A stretch of 64,000 nucleotides of DNA from positions 1,798,001 through 1,862,000 of the forward strand of contig JANATG010000002.1 in NCBI GenBank assembly GCA_029449235.1, read 5' to 3'. Under the pieces are notes generated by a model that had not been told where the DNA came from, searched no databases, and was given only the letters and a program-made list of their open reading frames with translations. Within the stretch, counting starts at the first letter, position 1, and each line of letters begins with the position of its first letter. The DNA comes from Linnemannia schmuckeri. Lineage: Eukaryota; Mortierellomycota; Mortierellomycetes; Mortierellales; Mortierellaceae. Position numbers and translations under genes: made by a program. Shown piece by piece: positions 35,801 through 46,586 of this stretch.

Positions 35801-37425
35801 TTCGACCGCTAATTTGAGAAGAGACAGACGCCCGACCATAGCAGCCTCGTGCAGACACGTCCGGTCACTGATATCGTCTACAAACTTGAAGTTGACCAAG
35901 CCTGTGTCGACCAACTGCTGGATCACAGCGTCTGACACATTGGTCTCGGAACAACATCTCCAGAACAAGCGCGAGACTACTTCGCGAGCATGTTCAGGTC
36001 CGATAAGGTTCGAATGGAGTCGTTGCTGGGAAGACTCTACTCCAAGCGAACTGTTCTTTGTGCCCGATGGCGTGGCGAGACGACGCTCCAGGATCTCTTG
36101 GACCACCGATGATTGGTTGGCTGTCAAGGCGTTGAAGAGGTCAGTTTCCAGTTCATCCATTTGTTGCTGCATCGGGGAAGAAGGGATATATGAATGCGTG
36201 GGCACAGGTTTGCTGGCGACAGGACTTGAGGGTGCTGAAGAGGGACGACCTTGCTGGATATCGTCCAGGCCGAGGAGATGGTGTGCGGCACTGTCGGCAA
36301 GCTCGACCATGGCGTCCTGATTGAAGCACGGCTGGAGATCAATCTGACGGGCGAGGTAGAGTTCCTTAGTTGTCGACTTTGATCGTTTATCCCACTTCTT
36401 CAAGATCTTTCGGAATCCCGTACCATTGGTCTCGACAAATTTCTATAGGGTCACAGACAATGACAAGGGTAGAAGGAGGGTTGATAGCAATTGGGTCGTA
36501 ATTAGTACGAAATGAACACGAGGACAATGTTATAGTAGGGGTTTTGCATTGGGTGAGAGCAGGGGCGCTTTTAGTTCTCTTTCCCTTGTTAAATGACTAT
36601 TTTTCATTATTCGTTATCATTATCATGCATTCATTTCATTTTCAACTGTGCGCAATGGATGTTGCTTTCCATCCTTCTTGGGTACACCTTAGGTACATAA
36701 CTCAGTCATTTAAGTCAAAATTACCTGTAGTTTGTTGAGGTCCTGCTCGAACTGCTTGAACGCCTCCTTAAGAGAATTGATCGAGGAACTGGTTCCTGGT
36801 CTTCCCTGACGTGACAGGATGACCTTCTCCTTGTCGATCAGGGAACGTAGCCGAACTTTCAACTCAGATTCCTTTTGCAAATAGAACGAGTTAACCTACA
36901 CACATACAGAGGTAAAAGAAAAAGTGTGAATAACCTATACAGTTGAATCAAATGCCAGTTGGGATCTGTGATTGCACTAACAATAACAACAAATACTTCG
37001 CGACCGCGAAAAAAAAGACAGGCATTACCTTTTCGAGTTCACGCTCGAGCTTAAAGAAAAACGCGGCCTTCTGGGACTGCAAAAAGGTCGAGTTCTCATC
37101 CTCAGGTAATAACGACGACGACGCGGCCTCGGCCTCGGACTCGGGTTCGGGCTCTGATCCAAGCGGTGGAGGGGATGCAGCAATGGTGACGGATATCTGT
37201 GCCTTTTCCTGAATGAGCGAGTTGATGATCTTCTTGAGACCCTTATAGCTCATGTAATGGCTCTGCCATTCTGGAATCTGCTGAAACTGGATCTGCTTTC
37301 CGAACTATTGATGGAATAGTGGTAGTTAGGAAGGAGGAAGCAGAGGGAGCGTGAGTATTTTTTTTTTTTTTCTTTTTTTCGGGACAGAAGTGAATAGAGG
37401 GTCTTCTTTAACTTGTCTGTCTGAC

Positions 37426-37463
<38 letters not shown>

Positions 37464-37488
37464 CATTAGTATTTCCTGTTACCTTCAT
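32887..37488 (-). CDS. PHO81: PHO81-like SPX-ankyrin-GDPD protein
   Basis: Phosphate-signalling protein of the family of yeast Pho81, an inhibitor of the Pho80-Pho85 cyclin-CDK. Seven exons: 37483-37488, 37029-37304, 36725-36895, 34070-36442, 33762-33981, 33276-33673, 32887-33174, giving 1243 residues. The SPX domain (1 to about 180) starts MKFGKQIQFQQIPEWQSHY, contains YKGLKKII and LEREL, and ends GFRKILKKWDKRSKS, with the basic residues expected for inositol-polyphosphate binding. A helical region is followed by about six ankyrin repeats (about 330-560; for example DRTCLHEAAMVGRLSLLKLA, GKNPIYYAASEGHSDCVELL), then a GDPD-like C-terminal region (SSFNPVVCSALNWKQPNYAV; VPSLITHIKESGLILTSFG). 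The GDPD catalytic His/Glu motifs are not obvious, as in regulatory Pho81. The first coding exon is just ATG AAG, followed by an intron with a 33-A run; without it the canonical SPX start MKFG would be missing. Confidence 0.92.
37429..37461. repeat. Poly-A tract in PHO81 intron 1
   Basis: 33 consecutive A (T on the coding strand) within the intron that separates the six-nucleotide start exon from exon 2. Confidence 0.95.
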
Positions 37489-38372
37489 GGCGCGAGTGAA
37501 TGAGGCAAAGTGTGAATGAGAAAGTTGTTGCTTGGAGATGTGAGTACAATCGGGGCAGATATCGCCGAGGAGAGTAAGGGAGTAGACAAAGATTCTTGTT
37601 GGGATACGGCTGATGAGAGGAGGACCACGAAACAAAAGGAAAAAGGGACGGTATTGATAAAGAAAATAATAAGTGATGAGAAATGTTCACGATATCATGC
37701 TTTGATGGATCGGAGAGGGTGAGTGAGGGGAAAGGGTGGAGGAAAAAGAAGAAAGAAGAAGAGAAAGAAGGAAGGAAAGACGCAAGGAAGGAAGAAGAGA
37801 GTGACAAGTGTCGAAGAAAGTGAGTGAATACAAAAGAAAAGGAGACCGAGGATAGTGGTGATGATGATGGTGGTAAACGGTATGCAGAGAAAAAAAAGGA
37901 GGATAGGGAAAGAGGAGCCCATAGAGAAGGAAAGTAGGATCGATGGATGATTTCACCCGCGTACGAGAGGAAGAGTGGGACAGAGGGAGAGGGAGAGAGT
38001 GGCTGACTATAAAATTCAAAGGAAAGTAAAAGTGGTGGCGTGTGACAGAAGACGATTCAACAACGTGCGCTTGCCCCGAACATCCAGAGGGTGCAAATGT
38101 GGCTAAAGGGAGACAGGAAAAGAATGGGAGACAGACGAAGGAAAACGGATAACGGATAACGGGTCGACAAACAGGGCACATAGTCGTCCCTTCTAGTCCC
38201 TATTGTCACTGCTGCCCATTGACATCTAATTTCACACATCATGTCAACGGGATAGACACATAACGAAATAACTAAGAAAATAATATACTCTCACGCGTAG
38301 GAGCGGTATTTGTTATTAATCAAAAGAAAGTATGTACATGTACAAAACGGTAGTTTCAATCAACTATATGTA
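37489..38372. other. Upstream region of PHO81 and 3' region of the next gene
   Basis: G/A-rich on the + strand (CT-rich leader of PHO81 on the minus strand) from about 37720 to 38000. No gene seen. Confidence 0.55.
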
Positions 38373-39011
38373 CTAGTAGGTGTGTGGATAGGTAGTGGCG
38401 GCGGTAGGAGGTTGTGCCTGGGCGTAGTAAGGCTGGACACTGGCAGGCTGATAATAGGGTTGCTGAGCAAACTGTTGCTGCGGTGGTTGTTGTTGTTGTT
38501 GCAAAGGAATGTACTGCTGCTGTCCTCCAGGGAGGACAAAGATCGACGTCTTGTTCGAAGCCGGCGTTATCACACCCCTCGACGCTTGATCCGCCAACCC
38601 AATCTCTAATAACACCAGCACACCCGACAACAGACCGCCGATATCCATAACCATCGACAGCGTACATGCGATCGACCCACAGTTCCAGACCGTGAAGAAG
38701 CTAACAGTACTGCCTGTCGAGTTGCCAATCAACTGGACGATCTGATGGATGCGGTAAGAAGGAGAGACGAACCATCCGGCAGCAAGGATGAAGGCGAATG
38801 TGTTTCGGGCGGTCGAAATTCGGTTCTTGGGGTTGAGGGAACAAGAGTAGAGGATGTTGGAGAGAACAGAGACGATGAGGGGTGTCCAGACGGTCCAGGT
38901 TTGGCCGCGAATGCCTAGTTGGAGTCGGGCGAGGAGGTAGATTGAGCACCCGGCTACTACTGTTGAAAGGAGGATTAAGATGAATCGTGTGATTGATAGT
39001 GCCGTCGACAT
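38373..39011 (-). CDS. Four-transmembrane protein, MARVEL-like, with Gln/Pro-rich tail
   Basis: Single-exon gene of 212 residues. Four hydrophobic segments lie at about 8-28 (FILILLSTVVAGCSIYLLA), 40-58, 70-90 and 112-138 (TLSMVMDIGGLLSGVLVLLE), followed by a hydrophilic C-terminal tail rich in Gln, Pro and Tyr (repeated QPYYQPA-type segments). Four short-loop helices of this length and a tail rich in aromatic residues resemble fungal MARVEL-type plasma-membrane proteins, but no diagnostic motif is visible, so this is a topology-based guess. A TATA-like element sits about 105 bp upstream of the start, unusual among genes here and compatible with regulated expression. Confidence 0.8.
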   Translation of the reverse strand: MSTALSITRFILILLSTVVAGCSIYLLARLQLGIRGQTWTVWTPLIVSVLSNILYSCSLNPKNRISTARNTFAFILAAGWFVSPSYRIHQIVQLIGNSTGSTVSFFTVWNCGSIACTLSMVMDIGGLLSGVLVLLEIGLADQASRGVITPASNKTSIFVLPGGQQQYIPLQQQQQPPQQQFAQQPYYQPASVQPYYAQAQPPTAATTYPHTY

Positions 39012-39731
39012 CGTTGTATTTTATAGCTAGAGAGTGGAGAAGGAGGAGAGCGAGAAAGAGGAAAAGGAGGAGAGATGAAGAATGAGAAACAAAAAAAAAG
39101 GATGGGCAGCCAGCTCTTTTATATACATTGATCAGACGAGAGAGGTTGTGTTGCTCAGCTTTTTGGTGGCAGTGACAAATCAAACACTGTCCATCTCAAA
39201 AACTCAAATGTTTATTTTTTGGGGGACATTGTACAAGATGTCTTTGCCTTGTCATGCAAGGCGGCGGTCATTCGGGGTCTGTGAGAGTCGAAAAGAGCAA
39301 TCAAAAACACCACGACAGACAAACGTTATTGGACGTAACAAAGCGCGGCGTTCTTTTGAGTCAAGGCTGTAATTTTGCCACCAGGTTGAGCCCGCTTCTT
39401 CCTTGTACTTCGTGTCGTTGACAAAGAGAGAGAGAGAGATATTTTCGACCATCACCCGTGGCGGTGTCCATCTTTTCCTTGAGTGGTTGGGTGGTGAGAG
39501 GGAAATACCTTACTACTGTACTGTCGACTGCTCACTCTAATCCGAGTAAGCAAGAAGGACCATCTGTGCCTTGCTCTCATAATTAAGCATATTTGCACAC
39601 ACACGGACGAAAAAAAGGGATGAAAGACCAATTGGCCATTGCACCATTTTTGACAAAGAGCCTGGTTACAGGCAGCTGCGGTGAGGGGGAGAAGTATTTT
39701 TACAAATAAGTTCATCCTACTACAGTAATCT
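39012..39731. other. Intergenic region
   Basis: Contains the promoter of the four-TM gene and the 3' untranslated region of the carboxylesterase-like gene ending at 39732. A short GA repeat lies at about 39424-39440. No gene seen. Confidence 0.55.
39116..39125 (-). promoter_or_regulatory. TATA box of the four-TM protein gene
   Basis: TATATAAAAG on the minus strand, about 105 bp upstream of the ATG at 39011. Good match to the TATA consensus; spacing allows a leader of roughly 75 nt. Confidence 0.6.
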
Positions 39732-41508
39732 CTACGAGCGGACGCTGTCACTGACAGAGTCTCCCTCTTGACCCCAAGCAAAATCGATCCACTTATCGAT
39801 AACGCGCCATCCAGCCTGCTTCTCCTTTTCATCCATGAAAGGTAGACATGCATCCGACATGAATGTGAAAGTCGACTGCTGCTCTTTGTCCTTGCTCTCC
39901 TGTCCAGGAACATTCCTCCCAGCCAAGGCCGCCGACATTGATGTCGACGACGACGACGATGTAGATGATGATCCGATAGGCACCATATCTCCAAAAAGCG
40001 AGTCCAATCGATGGGTGTTCTCCATATGGTGTGAGGGCCCCTCTCGTGCTCGTGAATGCATGATCGCCCGCTTAAACAACCTCTTCTTGCCATCCTGTTG
40101 CTGTCCCGTCTTTGTTGTGGTCGCAGTCGTTAGCATATGGTACCCCGCAGAAGAAGCCCCATTAGAATGCCCCATCAGCGTAATCTCATTCGGGTTGCCC
40201 CCAAAGTTATGAATATGCTCCCGGACCCATTCCAGCGCAATCTTTTGGTCATACAGCCCCCAGTTGAATGACGCGTCCTCGTCCTCCCTATCATCGTCAT
40301 CGACTTTTTTCCTGTCCTTGTTGGCGACTCCGCGTTTTTCTGCAAACCCCTTTAGAAGACCCGCGGACGGAAGGAGACGGTAATTGATTGTTACCACAAT
40401 GACGGGAAGACCTCTTGCAATCGACTTTTTTACAATGTTTGTTGCATCTAAAAAAAGGAGGTCGTTGTGTCGGTACAAGTCAGTACAAAGTGAGTGAAGC
40501 CAGTTGCATAATTTTCCAAGGGTACTAAAGGGGGTATGCTACCGTACATGCCGATGTGTACGTTGTGAAATACAATAACAAAGAATGAGGGTCATTTACC
40601 ATGCTTGGGAAGAGCAATGCCTCCTTGACTCAATCCACCGTGGATGTAGCAGATAACAGGCACCTGACTGACAATGCACCGGGGCGCAAAGACATTGAGG
40701 TTCAAGCAATCGTGTTCCGAGTACTCGAATCCCGGTCCTGGCAGACCCAGCATCAATGTGGATAGGTTGTTAGACTCTTGTGTGTTCTGTGGACACATGG
40801 GTCTAAAAAGATACGATATTATGTTGCATGATATCAGAGCAATAAAAAAAAAATACTATGTCAGCCCTCTTATCTTTCTGTAATTGCTTTGCCCAGATAA
40901 CACATCTTTTTTAGTCGCAGGTCATGCGAGATCAAATTTTGTTGTTTTTATCGTCACTCATGAACTCACTCATTCGCATTTCATGACGGAAAGGAGAAGA
41001 GAAACGGTGCGCATAAAAAACAACAACAAAATAATCACCCGTAAAGTGTCGCATCCCGGATCCCCTTCCAAGACTCAGGTGCAACAGCCTGTCGGAACCG
41101 GTTCTGGACCTTGGCAAAGGGAACATTGAGATACTTTGTCAACAACCGACTCTGATCCATCTCGCCCTGAAGGATCCCGTACCCCTCGATCATTACGAGT
41201 TGGGGTTCGCGACAGTAATGGGTTAGGATCCGGGATATTTGGCGAGGGGGATCGAACTGTGTTGATACTTGGTTGTCATTGTTGTTTTTTTGGGAGTGAA
41301 GGTTGTTAGTAGAGTGCGAATGGTCGTCGCTGTGGGTGGCCTGAAGGGAGGGGTGTTGGTGATAGAAAGATCGTTGTGGTTGGAAACAGAGCGAGGAGGC
41401 AACTGGCGCTGTTGTTCTCCAGGTGGTGGAGGATGTGGTCAAGCACGAGCGTGTGAGGTATTGACGTGCGGGGGTGGTTATGAATGCGATCTTGCCCGAG
41501 ATTGACAT
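39732..41508 (-). CDS. Shortened carboxylesterase-like protein with GHSNG elbow
   Basis: Three exons: 41039-41508, 40600-40802, 39732-40447, giving 462 residues against about 550-600 for the family. The first 60 residues are rich in Ser, Thr and Arg with no acidic residue (RSFYHQ near 46-51), resembling a mitochondrial presequence; the esterase fold begins at about residue 100. Present: EHDCLNLNVF, oxyanion strand VPVICYIHGG, TINYRLLPSAG, FNWGLYDQKIALEWVREH and the elbow LMGHSNGASSA (S319), where most relatives have GESAG. After KRLFKRAIMHSR the protein jumps through a Ser/Asp-rich stretch to FMSDACLPFMDEKEKQAGW and the last helix. The roughly 200-residue region carrying the catalytic Glu and His is missing, although no stop or frame break is seen. 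It may be an inactive or repurposed esterase. Intron 1 sits at the same place as in the complete paralogue at 30598-32748. Confidence 0.85.
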
Positions 41509-42251
41509 GGTTCCTTGCTATCGAATTATGAATGGAGAGTTGAGTTGTGTTTTGTAATGTATGGAGTTGAGAGTGATAAAAGAAAGAGAAGGAAGAAAGA
41601 GAGAAGGAAAAGAGAGGAGTAAAAGGAGTAAAAAAAAAAAAAAAAAAAAAAAAGAAACAGAAAAAAAATTAGGCCCGCATGTTTAGCATTAGCAGATCGT
41701 TACTCTTTTCCACACACCGTCGTTTGTTACTGCTTTTCTGGAAACATGAATAGGTAGCTAAACGAAGGGAAAGAAGAGTGAGGACAGGCTTAGACGGAAT
41801 TGAAAAGGGGAAAAGAAGGAGGAAGAAAGAAGAGGGATAAAGGAGATTCAATTACTTCTCTTCCTTCCGGTATTTTTTTTTTTTGACCAGAATGCCCTGC
41901 CTGTCTGCTTCCACATCCCTTTCTCTGATGTTAGTCATGGAGACGATAGATAACATGGCTCTTCAGAGTGGAGTGAGTGCGTCTTATCGCCTGGTTCTTT
42001 TCTTATTTGTTTGTTTGCTTGTTTGTTTATAGTTATGCGGTTGTCTTTTTGTTGTCTCCCCTCTACTTTGTGTTCGAGAAAAGGTTCTACGTGCGTATTG
42101 CATACCGTTTCTGAAAAAATGCTCCTGAAAAAATGCTCCTAAAAAAAAAAAAATGCAAATTCGCACAGGGGACTGCAGGATCTATGTCCAGTCCCCCCAC
42201 ATCGTCACTATATCCTAGACTTGTTTTTTAAACCTTTTTATTGTTGTCGTT
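41509..42251. other. Intergenic region with poly-A and a short duplication
   Basis: Poly-A of 24 at 41630-41653 in the upstream region of the esterase-like gene; a CTGAAAAAATGCTC unit is duplicated at about 42111-42140. No gene seen. Confidence 0.6.
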
Positions 42252-45200
42252 TTAATGTATTTGATTGTGGTTAGGAGATATGTTGACGACCAGATTTTTC
42301 TTGTTTCGTTGACTGGACTGGCGCTGGACAGGAGGATTGTTGTAGCCTCCACGAAAGAATAGAGGCTCTTGGTCGCCACCCACATGATGCTGGGAATAAG
42401 AGTATTGCCGATCCAGCTGAGACTGCTGTGGTTGCTGCTGTTGCTGCTGTGGGTGTTGCTGGTAGTGGCGGTGGTGGTGTGGGTAGGTGTGTGTCGTGTC
42501 CTGGTCATAATCATTGGTTGCGTGTTGTTTGTTATTTTGAGTGGCGGAAGAGGACATCGGGTAATGTGAAGCATAGGATGAATAGTGGTGATTCGTGAAG
42601 GACATATCTACAGAGGTGCTGGAGGTGGCTGAGGTGGCATACGAATACGAGCCAGAATTTAGAGTCGCGTCGGACTGAAGCGTGTGGGTCGTTAATCCTG
42701 AGACCGATTTCGTAGTCATCTCGGGTCGTCGGAGTGGTTGCTGTTGGTACTGTTGTGGTGGTGACACAAAAGAGTCGCCGCTTCTGTCAAGCTGCTGGTG
42801 ATATCTGAAAGGGATGGGTCGTCGAGGGAGAGAGCAATTCTCAGAGGTAGGCGCTTGATGGGCGTGGGCGTGATGTGACTCTTGGTAACGAGTGGATGCG
42901 GGTGTGGGTGTAGTCATGGTCAAACCCAGCCCAATACAGGTCTCATCCCAAGCCTGCTGAGCGGCAGTCGAGGGCGAGTCATGACTGCGAGGAGGAACAT
43001 AACCAGCTACCGTTGACGATGACATGACAGTGACTGGTGAAGATTGTTGTATAGGGTAGTCATAGCTCTGCTGTTGGGTTCCTGAACGCGCCGTTTGGAG
43101 TATCAGTGGGGAAAGGTCCAATGGGTGGACCATCTTGTCGTCAATTTCGCCACTGAAGCTGGAAGAAGGTAATCCATGCTGAGGTTGTTGTTGTTGTTGA
43201 GGCTGCAGCATACTGTTTCTATACATAAGGTTGTCAATCGCCAAGGCTTCCTTCAGGCTCATGCCAGCTTTGATCGACATCCTCACGCTCTCGCGAAGCA
43301 TGAAATCATCATCGTCGTCGTTGAATTGATAGTCCATGTGGGAAACTGATGTTACAGGAATGTCGATAAGAGTCGCGTATCCTGCTTGAGCACCCTTTAA
43401 TGCTCCGAGTTGATCCCAGGATGAGCCTCTGTTTGTTGTAGAGCGGCTTCCTTGGCTCTGACTGCGTACATGTCCACGGTTCGCCTGGAAGGAGGATGAA
43501 CTTTCAAAGTCCCCGACAAGCCCATCAGCACGACTGACCATGTTGCTCAAATGACTAGGTGCCTTGGGTCGGGTACGCGCCGCCGGAAGAGCAGAATGTG
43601 CTGAGAGAAATGAGTTTTGGCTCTGGGTTTGATGTTGTTGCTGCTGGTAGACAAACTGAGGTCCGCGAGGAGTGGTAGCATCTTCTAGGAGAGAGCTGCT
43701 GATGGAGCAAGGGAGGGAACCCTTGCGAGGGGGAAAGGCCCGTGGATATCCTCCTCCAGTCGCATTCAGTATTTCATTGGCTTGCTGTTGGTACATTGGG
43801 TTTGAGAGAGAGTCTGCGAGCGATGGAGATGAAGCTGCTGTCGAGTAATTGTAGCCACCGACGCTGCTCTGAATGCTTCCTTGTCGCTGTGATCGTCCTT
43901 GTCCATATGCATAAAAGGGGCGAGGGACATGAAGGTCATCAGTCATGTCGTAATCGTCTTGGTCGTCCTGGAACATTGCTGCAGCCTCCTGCAGGTGGCT
44001 TGAGAGGATGATTGGAATAGTCCCTCGTCTGCTGTCGGGCTCTCCCTCCATGTCTTTCGAGTTGTTATACCCGTCGTACCTCTCAGCGGTAGACGTCGGT
44101 GTAGTCGACTGCCGCCTCTGCTGGTGACCATCCTGCATGCCAAAGTCGATCTCTGGAATCACAGGAGAACTAGGCGCAACATGAATCCTCCAGTTCTCGA
44201 TCGTCTCCTGTGAATGAGAGCTCCCACACCGACTCGCTCTCTGGAGGTCCCTGAAACTGGCCGCATGAAGGCTTTCTTGGCTCCCAGGTCGGGACTGAAA
44301 GTTGATCTCAAGTCCTCCTTGGATGTCCATCAGATCCAGAGGGTGCATATAGATGTCACCAATAGCTACTGTCATGTCCTGTGCAGATCCAGGTGTAGGG
44401 AAACGCGATTGACTTGGGCCAATGTCAAAGGGGTGTACCGGCCGGTCGGTACTATGTCGGTCGTCGTATTCGCTGCAGCTCGAATAAGTCAAGGGGATCG
44501 AGGAGCAGAGGGCGATCGAAGGAGAGTTGACCGATGGGTTGTGGGATTCCCGCCTTGCTGTAGATTCAAGACCATGAATGCTTTGTCTGACATCGACTAT
44601 GGCTTGGTTGGCGTAGATCATCCTCTCTGAGTTGATGCTCTTTAGCAAGTCGTCATAAAACGAAAGAGCTGCGAGTCGGTTGTTGGGTACGAGTTGATCA
44701 ATGGTGTTGCGTTGCGCTGCTTCCTCGTTAAGTGCTTCTGTCTGCTGTTGTTGACAGCGAGTCGAAAAGTTGGGGTTGTTTGGTGCTGGTGCTATGAGAT
44801 GTGGTCCGTTCGTATTGTTGGATGTAGTTGTAATGGAGGGCTGAGCAGGTTGAGGTGAATGAGAGAAAGCTGGTTGCGACTGCTTACGCTCACTGAGGGA
44901 AAGGTTAACGAGAGAGAAAGCGTCGGAGGATGAAGGGTAGAGACGGAATCCTGGAGTGAGTGGTCTATCTGCAGGTGGATCCATTGGCGCATGTGAGTGT
45001 TGCTGTCCGAGGTCGATTTGGTAGAACATGTCCTGGACATCCTGAGAGGGACGACGACCATTGCTTGGATTGAGCTCCGACACTGACTGAGGACGTCCAT
45101 CGAGACTCTTTTCGCTCACAAAGCTGACAGTGATGCCGCTGTTGAGTTGGAATGCATTATCGCCCATGCTGTGTTCCTGGTGTTGATCCTGCGATGTTGT

Positions 45201-46586
45201 TTTCATGTCGTTCCTTGTTGACATGCCATCCTGAGAAGTTTGGCTTCCGTTGCGACCTCGATAGCTTGTTGAACCTACAAGACTCGTGATTCTGTTGAGT
45301 TATCATGCACACGCCAAGCGGCCCAAGTGTAAGGGTGGTTAGATATACATAGGGGAAAAACATGAGAGCAAATTGAGAAGGGACAGACGCGTTCGGAGAT
45401 TTGAATCTTTTTCATTTCATGTGCATCATAGTTTATGAGAGTACATACCTCGACTCTAGATCCCTGGCCATGGTCTTTCGCATGCGCCCAAGATAGCACA
45501 GTGAGAAGGTACATACCACACCGGCCAACACGATGCGGACAAGATGGAGGCCATGGAGGATCGTCGACAATGCCATCACAGCCAGGGCAGCCTTCAGGAG
45601 GATACCTTTAAGAGCTGCAAAAGAAGCGAGTTGAATTGCTTGAAAGCCTTGTTGCGATGTTGCCAGGTCAGGAATGTTCTTGGCAGCCAAGAGGATACTC
45701 GCATAGACCATTAGCCTTGGAATAGAGACCAACACTGCCGTGAATCCTAAGGTACATATGTATGCATGCATTTATTTGGGCAACATCCATGTTTGAGAAT
45801 ACGGAACACAGAGAGAGCAAAAAAACCAGATGAGAAACAGTGGGAACCATGCATTGTCTTTAATAACATGTGAGAGCATGAAACTGTATTCTTGACCCAG
45901 CCGTATTAGAGAGAGTGGCGTATGTTGAATGATGCATGGATGGTGGAACAACAGACAAATTATTTTGGCGGCGTTTCATTTTTTGATGAACTAGAGCCAA
46001 GGATGGATGAAGTAAGTGAAAGGTACGTACCTTGCAGGCCAAAGTAAATCATCATCACAAACCGTTGCCGGATGGTCCGGCCCCACCGAATCTTAGACAG
46101 GAGACAAAAGTGCGTATAAGACTTGATCCCCCAAAGCCGGAAAGCAGGTGTGTTCAGGAACGCCTGAGGGATACTCTCTGACTGTACAATCGACCGTGCC
46201 TTGGTCCAGTCCCAAAGCATCACACAGAGCGTCAGTCCTGTCGATCCAATAACTATCCAGCAGGCTGCTGCTCCAAGTCGTTGCAACATATCTGCGACAG
46301 TTGGAGGGAGCGATGATGTCGATTGTGGTTGCTGTTGCTGTTGCTGTTCTGGTGGTAGAGGGTTGTTGGTGTGGAGAAGCCCTGTCTGCATGACCCGCAG
46401 TGCCCAGTCCTTGGTCAACAAAAGAGTCACCCCCACAAAAATCTCGGCTAGCATTAGCACAACAGAGCATCCAAGGCCCAGAAGCATGTAGGCATAGCGT
46501 AAACATAGTGAACATGATCTCCTCTTAAATGCCGGTAGGTGAACATTAGAGAACCAATATGAATCCGAGTCTGCCATGCGATTCAT
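42252..46586 (-). CDS. Large multipass membrane protein with very long Ser/Gln-rich tail
   Basis: Three exons: 46031-46586, 45449-45746, 42252-45291, giving 1297 residues. The first 300 residues hold about five hydrophobic segments (for example MLLGLGCSVVLMLAEIFVG, WIVIGSTGLTLCVMLW, TAVLVSIPRLMVYASILLA and the ALAVMALSTILHGLHL/RIVLAGVVCTFSLCYLG pair), with a poly-Gln loop between the first two. The remaining 1000 residues are hydrophilic, rich in Ser, Gln, Pro, Asp and His, with poly-Gln runs and recurring short blocks such as DFMLRESVRMSIKAGMSLKE and HPLDL (twice). Such a layout suggests a membrane receptor or anchor with a disordered cytoplasmic tail, but I recognise no family. The reading frame stays open for 3 kb in a low-complexity region, which supports it being real. 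The start is the first of two nearby Met codons (MNRMADSD). Confidence 0.8.
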
